A stretch of 15,474 nt of DNA from Bacteroidota bacterium. Lineage in GTDB: Bacteria > Bacteroidota > Bacteroidia > Flavobacteriales > Flavobacteriaceae. The notes below the pieces were generated by a model, which made no database searches, was not told where the DNA came from, and saw only the letters and a program-made list of their open reading frames with translations. Numbering within the stretch: the stretch's first letter is position 1; every line of letters starts with the position of its first letter. The DNA is taken from contig JAHZIZ010000248.1 of the NCBI GenBank assembly GCA_022601215.1, forward strand, positions 1-15,474, read 5' to 3'. Made by a program: the position numbers and the translations under genes. This document shows, one piece after another, positions 12,344 to 15,474 of the stretch.

Positions 12344-14800
12344 ATGAGCAGCCCAAAGAATCAATTCCCATTTAAAATTATAATCAGTTACCTGATTCTG
12401 GGAGCATTGGCCGTGGTTGTTAGTTATTTTTTATATACTGAATATCAAAATTACATAGCGGAAGCGGCTAAAGACCCTGAAACAGAAAAAATCATTGAAA
12501 CGGGTTCCGTCATTAATGAAGTTTACGAAACTGACAGTTTTTCTCGAATTGCCTTGCTCACTCAAAAACAAAGTGATTTTGATACCTATCTTCAAAAAAG
12601 TGATTCTCTTTATAACAACATTGAAGAACTAAAGAAACGAATCGAAGACTCACTACAAAAACAACAACTAGATTCGGTAAAATCCCTTTTAACAAAGAAA
12701 TCTGAAAATATTAAACAGCTGTATTTGCTTAAGCTCACTAGTGAAAAAAACACTTCATTTGATGATATTTTAAGAGAATTCAAAAAATTCGATCTTAAAA
12801 CCGGACGTCAAGAATTTGAAGATTTTGTAAGAGAACCTGAGCTCCTATCCGATCGTGCTAGAAAAGTTTACGAGGACTGGGCTGAATATATTACAGAAAC
12901 CAATCTTAAAAAAAATCGAGTAAAAAGCATCACTGTAGATTCTTTAGTGGTCTTGTCTCGATTTATCGTTATGGATGCTAAAAGGGAGAATTCGGCCATG
13001 AGGCGGGCTTTAAAAGAAAAGGAAAATGAATTGTTGAAAACCGAATTGGATATATCCTTACAGTTAAGAAAAATGATGAGTGATTTTGATTCAGAAGTAA
13101 CCAAGAATCGTTTGCTTGAAAATAAGGAGAGGCAAGCCTCTGAGGCTCGCACCAAAAACATTCTTAAAATTGCTGGTGCTTCTGGGGTTCTTGCCATTTT
13201 AGTATTTTCTTATTTATTGATTACCGATTTCTTTAAAGCTGAAAAATTTAAAAGGAAGTTGCAGAGTGAAAAACAGTATTCCGAAGAGGTATTAAAAACA
13301 AGAGAGCAATTAATGGCAACGGTGAGTCACGATTTAAAGACTCCATTAAATACCATTGTTGGGTATTCTGAATTATTTACACATACATCCCTTTCCACTA
13401 AACAGCTCAATTATACCCAACAAATTGCATCTAGTGCTCATTTTATAAGTCAGATGGTTGATGATCTCTTAGATTTTTCTAAACTCGAAGCGGGAAAATT
13501 ACCCATTGATAGTGTTCCCTTTTCTCTTGAGAATCTTCTTCATCAAATTGCGAAAGCATCCAAGGATTTACATATCGAAAAGCCCATTTCGTTAAACTTA
13601 TACATCGATGAAACCTTAGAGGGTAAAGTTTTTACTAGTGATCCACTTCGCATTCAACAGATTATTCATAACCTAGTGAGTAATGCATACAAGTTCACTG
13701 AAAAAGGCCGGATCCAGATCACGGCGAATATTTTAAAAGCCGTCGAGGGTATTTATAACGTTGAGATAGCCGTAACAGATTCTGGAATTGGAATTTCAAA
13801 AGAAAAACAACAACTCATTTTTAAGGAGTTCACTCAGGCAGAAAAAGACACCTTTAAACGCTTTGGTGGTAGTGGATTAGGATTGGCCATTTCAAAAAAA
13901 ATAGCGCAGCTTTTAGGAGGTACTCTAAAAGTGAAAAGTGAGTTAGGAGAGGGAAGTACATTTTTTTTCACTCTACCCTTAACAGTTACTAATGCCATCA
14001 AAATAGTGCCTGAGAAAAGCTTTCATCCAGCGCCAATTAGTTCGTCAATTAAAGCTGTAATTATTGACGATGATCCGTCCATGATTCAGCTCCTAAAAGA
14101 ACTCTTTGAGCAAATGGATATCAAAGCACAGGGATTTACGCGCTTTCAGGATTTTAAAAATGAAGACGACCTTGTTTTCGACTTTGTTTTAACCGATATA
14201 GAAATGCCTGAACATAATGGATTTGCTGTCTTAAAATCGTTACAAGATGGTGAAATAATCAACTATCATTCTCAACCGGTTTTAGCCATGACGGGAGCAA
14301 AAAAGCATCTCAAAGAAGAATACTTGTCACATGGTTTTACGGACATGCTCCAAAAACCTTTCAGTAAAAATCAATTGATAGCAGCGTTGAGCCCACTATT
14401 CTTAACAAACATTGAAACACATCTTCCCGAAATAGAAGTGTTTAAAAACAGTACTCACGCATTGTACGACTTAGCTTTTTTAGAATCTTTTCTCAGCAAT
14501 GAAGACAGTATTAATGAAGTCCTTACTATTTTCTATGAGCAAACGGAAGAGGATATGGCGCTGATAAAAAGTTCAATAACAAATTTCGACTGTGATTTAC
14601 TACAAAGTACTGCTCACAAAATGTTGACCATGTGCAGACAACTAAGTGCAGAACGTGTTCTTCCTATTTTGGAAACTATGGAGCATTGTGCTCGCAATAA
14701 TACATCTAAATCGGAAATAGAAAGTCTCTTTGCGACCTTATCGGTTGAAGTAAAGGACTTAATTGCTGCTTTACAAAATCGGGCTAAGATTACTGTCTAA
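12344..14800 (+). CDS. Hybrid sensor histidine kinase with receiver and HPt domains
   Basis: This is an 818-residue inner-membrane protein. Membrane helices at ~11-31 and ~273-293 enclose ~240 helical, charged residues, probably a periplasmic sensor with coiled-coil character. The kinase core follows: SHDLKTPLNTIVGYS with phosphoacceptor His329, NLVSNAYKF (Asn447), DSGIGIS (Asp479), then FGGSGLGLAISKKIAQLLGG. A receiver domain starts at VIIDDDPS, with phosphoacceptor Asp618 in LTDIEMPEHNG and Lys671 in LQKPF. The last ~110 residues look like an HPt module, with His758 in TAHKMLTMC. Phosphate could thus pass His329, Asp618, His758 and on to a separate receiver. The sigma54 regulator gene converging with an 11-nt overlap is the obvious candidate partner. 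A TTG at 12341 directly before the ATG is an alternative start. Confidence 0.94.
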   Translation: MSSPKNQFPFKIIISYLILGALAVVVSYFLYTEYQNYIAEAAKDPETEKIIETGSVINEVYETDSFSRIALLTQKQSDFDTYLQKSDSLYNNIEELKKRIEDSLQKQQLDSVKSLLTKKSENIKQLYLLKLTSEKNTSFDDILREFKKFDLKTGRQEFEDFVREPELLSDRARKVYEDWAEYITETNLKKNRVKSITVDSLVVLSRFIVMDAKRENSAMRRALKEKENELLKTELDISLQLRKMMSDFDSEVTKNRLLENKERQASEARTKNILKIAGASGVLAILVFSYLLITDFFKAEKFKRKLQSEKQYSEEVLKTREQLMATVSHDLKTPLNTIVGYSELFTHTSLSTKQLNYTQQIASSAHFISQMVDDLLDFSKLEAGKLPIDSVPFSLENLLHQIAKASKDLHIEKPISLNLYIDETLEGKVFTSDPLRIQQIIHNLVSNAYKFTEKGRIQITANILKAVEGIYNVEIAVTDSGIGISKEKQQLIFKEFTQAEKDTFKRFGGSGLGLAISKKIAQLLGGTLKVKSELGEGSTFFFTLPLTVTNAIKIVPEKSFHPAPISSSIKAVIIDDDPSMIQLLKELFEQMDIKAQGFTRFQDFKNEDDLVFDFVLTDIEMPEHNGFAVLKSLQDGEIINYHSQPVLAMTGAKKHLKEEYLSHGFTDMLQKPFSKNQLIAALSPLFLTNIETHLPEIEVFKNSTHALYDLAFLESFLSNEDSINEVLTIFYEQTEEDMALIKSSITNFDCDLLQSTAHKMLTMCRQLSAERVLPILETMEHCARNNTSKSEIESLFATLSVEVKDLIAALQNRAKITV

Positions 14801-15474
14801 GATTATATTGCTCCAATTTATTATACAATGTTTTTCGGGTAATATTGAGAAGTTTTGCGGCTCTAGACTTATTATTCCCCGCCTCCTCAAGGGCATTTAT
14901 TATAAGTTGTTTTTCATTATAGCTTTTTGAAAAATTCTTTATCGTTGTTTTTTCTGAAGGCACAACCACTTCTCGAGGTATTACATCCAATTCAATGTAT
15001 GGAGCAGTAGATAAGAGCACGGCCCTTTTGATTACATTTTTAAGCTCACGGAGGTTCCCAGGCCAATTATATTTTTTAAAAGCCTTCTCTACTTCAGAAG
15101 ACAGGCCAAGCACTTCCTTATTCAATGCGATATTAGCTTGATTTAAAAAGTATTCAATATAGAGAAATAGATCTTCTTTTCGTTCAGAGAGGGGAGGTAT
15201 TTCAACAGAAAATTCATTGAGTCTGTGATAAAGATCTTCTCTAAAATTTCCCTTATCGACAGCATCTAACAAATCTTCGTTCGTCGCTGAAATAATTCGC
15301 ACATCTACCTTAATTTCTGTATTACTTCCTACTGGTTTTATTTTCCGTTCTTGAAGCGCTCGCAACAATTGCACTTGATTTTCATAAGACAAATTACCAA
15401 CTTCATCTAAAAAAAGAGTTCCACCATCTGCCGCTTCAAAATGTCCTTTTTTATCATTAACTGCTCCTGTGAAA
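14790..15474 (-). CDS. Sigma54-dependent NtrC-family response regulator, C-terminal part (cut by window edge)
   Basis: The frame is open to the right end of the window; about 227 codons are present and the start is outside. The visible part begins FTGA, the end of the GAFTGA loop that contacts sigma54. The AAA+ core continues with GHFEAADGGTLFLDEVGNLS (Walker B region), LLRALQERKIKPVGS, RIISATNEDL and the FREDLYHRLNEF segment. WPGNLRELKNVIKRAVLL (sensor II area) follows. The end is a Fis-type helix-turn-helix (IINALEEAGNNKSRAAKLLNITRKTLYNKLEQY). A receiver domain is expected upstream but not seen. It activates sigma54 promoters in an ATP-dependent way. Its position, converging on the hybrid kinase with stops overlapping by 11 nt, suggests the two form one phosphorelay. 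Confidence 0.93.
   Translation of the reverse strand, partial: FTGAVNDKKGHFEAADGGTLFLDEVGNLSYENQVQLLRALQERKIKPVGSNTEIKVDVRIISATNEDLLDAVDKGNFREDLYHRLNEFSVEIPPLSERKEDLFLYIEYFLNQANIALNKEVLGLSSEVEKAFKKYNWPGNLRELKNVIKRAVLLSTAPYIELDVIPREVVVPSEKTTIKNFSKSYNEKQLIINALEEAGNNKSRAAKLLNITRKTLYNKLEQYNLRQ

Noticed and set aside
12868..13197. Minus-strand ORF of 109 codons inside the hybrid kinase gene
   Set aside because: It is the antisense shadow of a conserved coding region; it is Ser/Leu/Phe-rich as expected for reverse reading of AT-rich helices.

Overview
The window looks like chromosome of a member of the Bacteroidota, most likely Flavobacteriaceae. The grounds are a DUF3127 protein, the AHQIGTPLSSL type of histidine kinase H-box, a lipoprotein with an acidic KSDDD segment after its lipidated Cys, a TonB-dependent receptor whose transcript starts with a TPP riboswitch, promoter -7 boxes of the form TAnnTTTG instead of E. 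coli-type -10 boxes, and few Shine-Dalgarno sequences. The sequence is moderately AT-rich, and the first ~170 bases are clearly more so (about 21% G+C). No tRNA, rRNA, CRISPR array or insertion sequence is visible.

Layout. Positions 1-512 hold a small AT-rich ORF (+) that meets a secreted TPR-like protein (-). A minus-strand block from 633 to 4201 carries aat (N-degron tagging), an AtoE-type short-chain fatty acid transporter, a DUF3127 OB-fold-like protein with an SSB-like acidic tail, and a flavin-reductase-like oxidoreductase. Divergent from it, 4298-5793 (+) encodes a membrane histidine kinase followed 2 nt later by a small zinc-ribbon/membrane-anchor protein. Convergent to that is greA-HIT (-), coupled through a TAATG overlap, with a promoter plus terminator-like hairpin in the greA leader. 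Then come a small lipoprotein with a degenerate Rieske-like domain (+) and a 758-residue HEFGH metallopeptidase without a signal peptide (+).

After a strong bidirectional terminator (9776-9810) lies a TonB-dependent receptor (-). Its leader carries a clear TPP (THI-box) aptamer, so the receptor is probably an outer-membrane thiamin-compound importer. The right end is a hybrid histidine kinase with HK, receiver and HPt domains (+). It overlaps convergently the C-terminal part of a sigma54-dependent NtrC-type response regulator (-), which is cut by the window edge. The two may form a phosphorelay.

The observations most worth following up are: the TPP-riboswitch/receptor unit with its start-codon hairpin; the short leader terminator of greA, which recalls E. 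coli GraL; the metallopeptidase with Asp where thermolysin has its third zinc ligand Glu; the DUF3127 protein ending in DDLPF; and promoter boxes placed so close to ATGs that three mRNAs would be leaderless.
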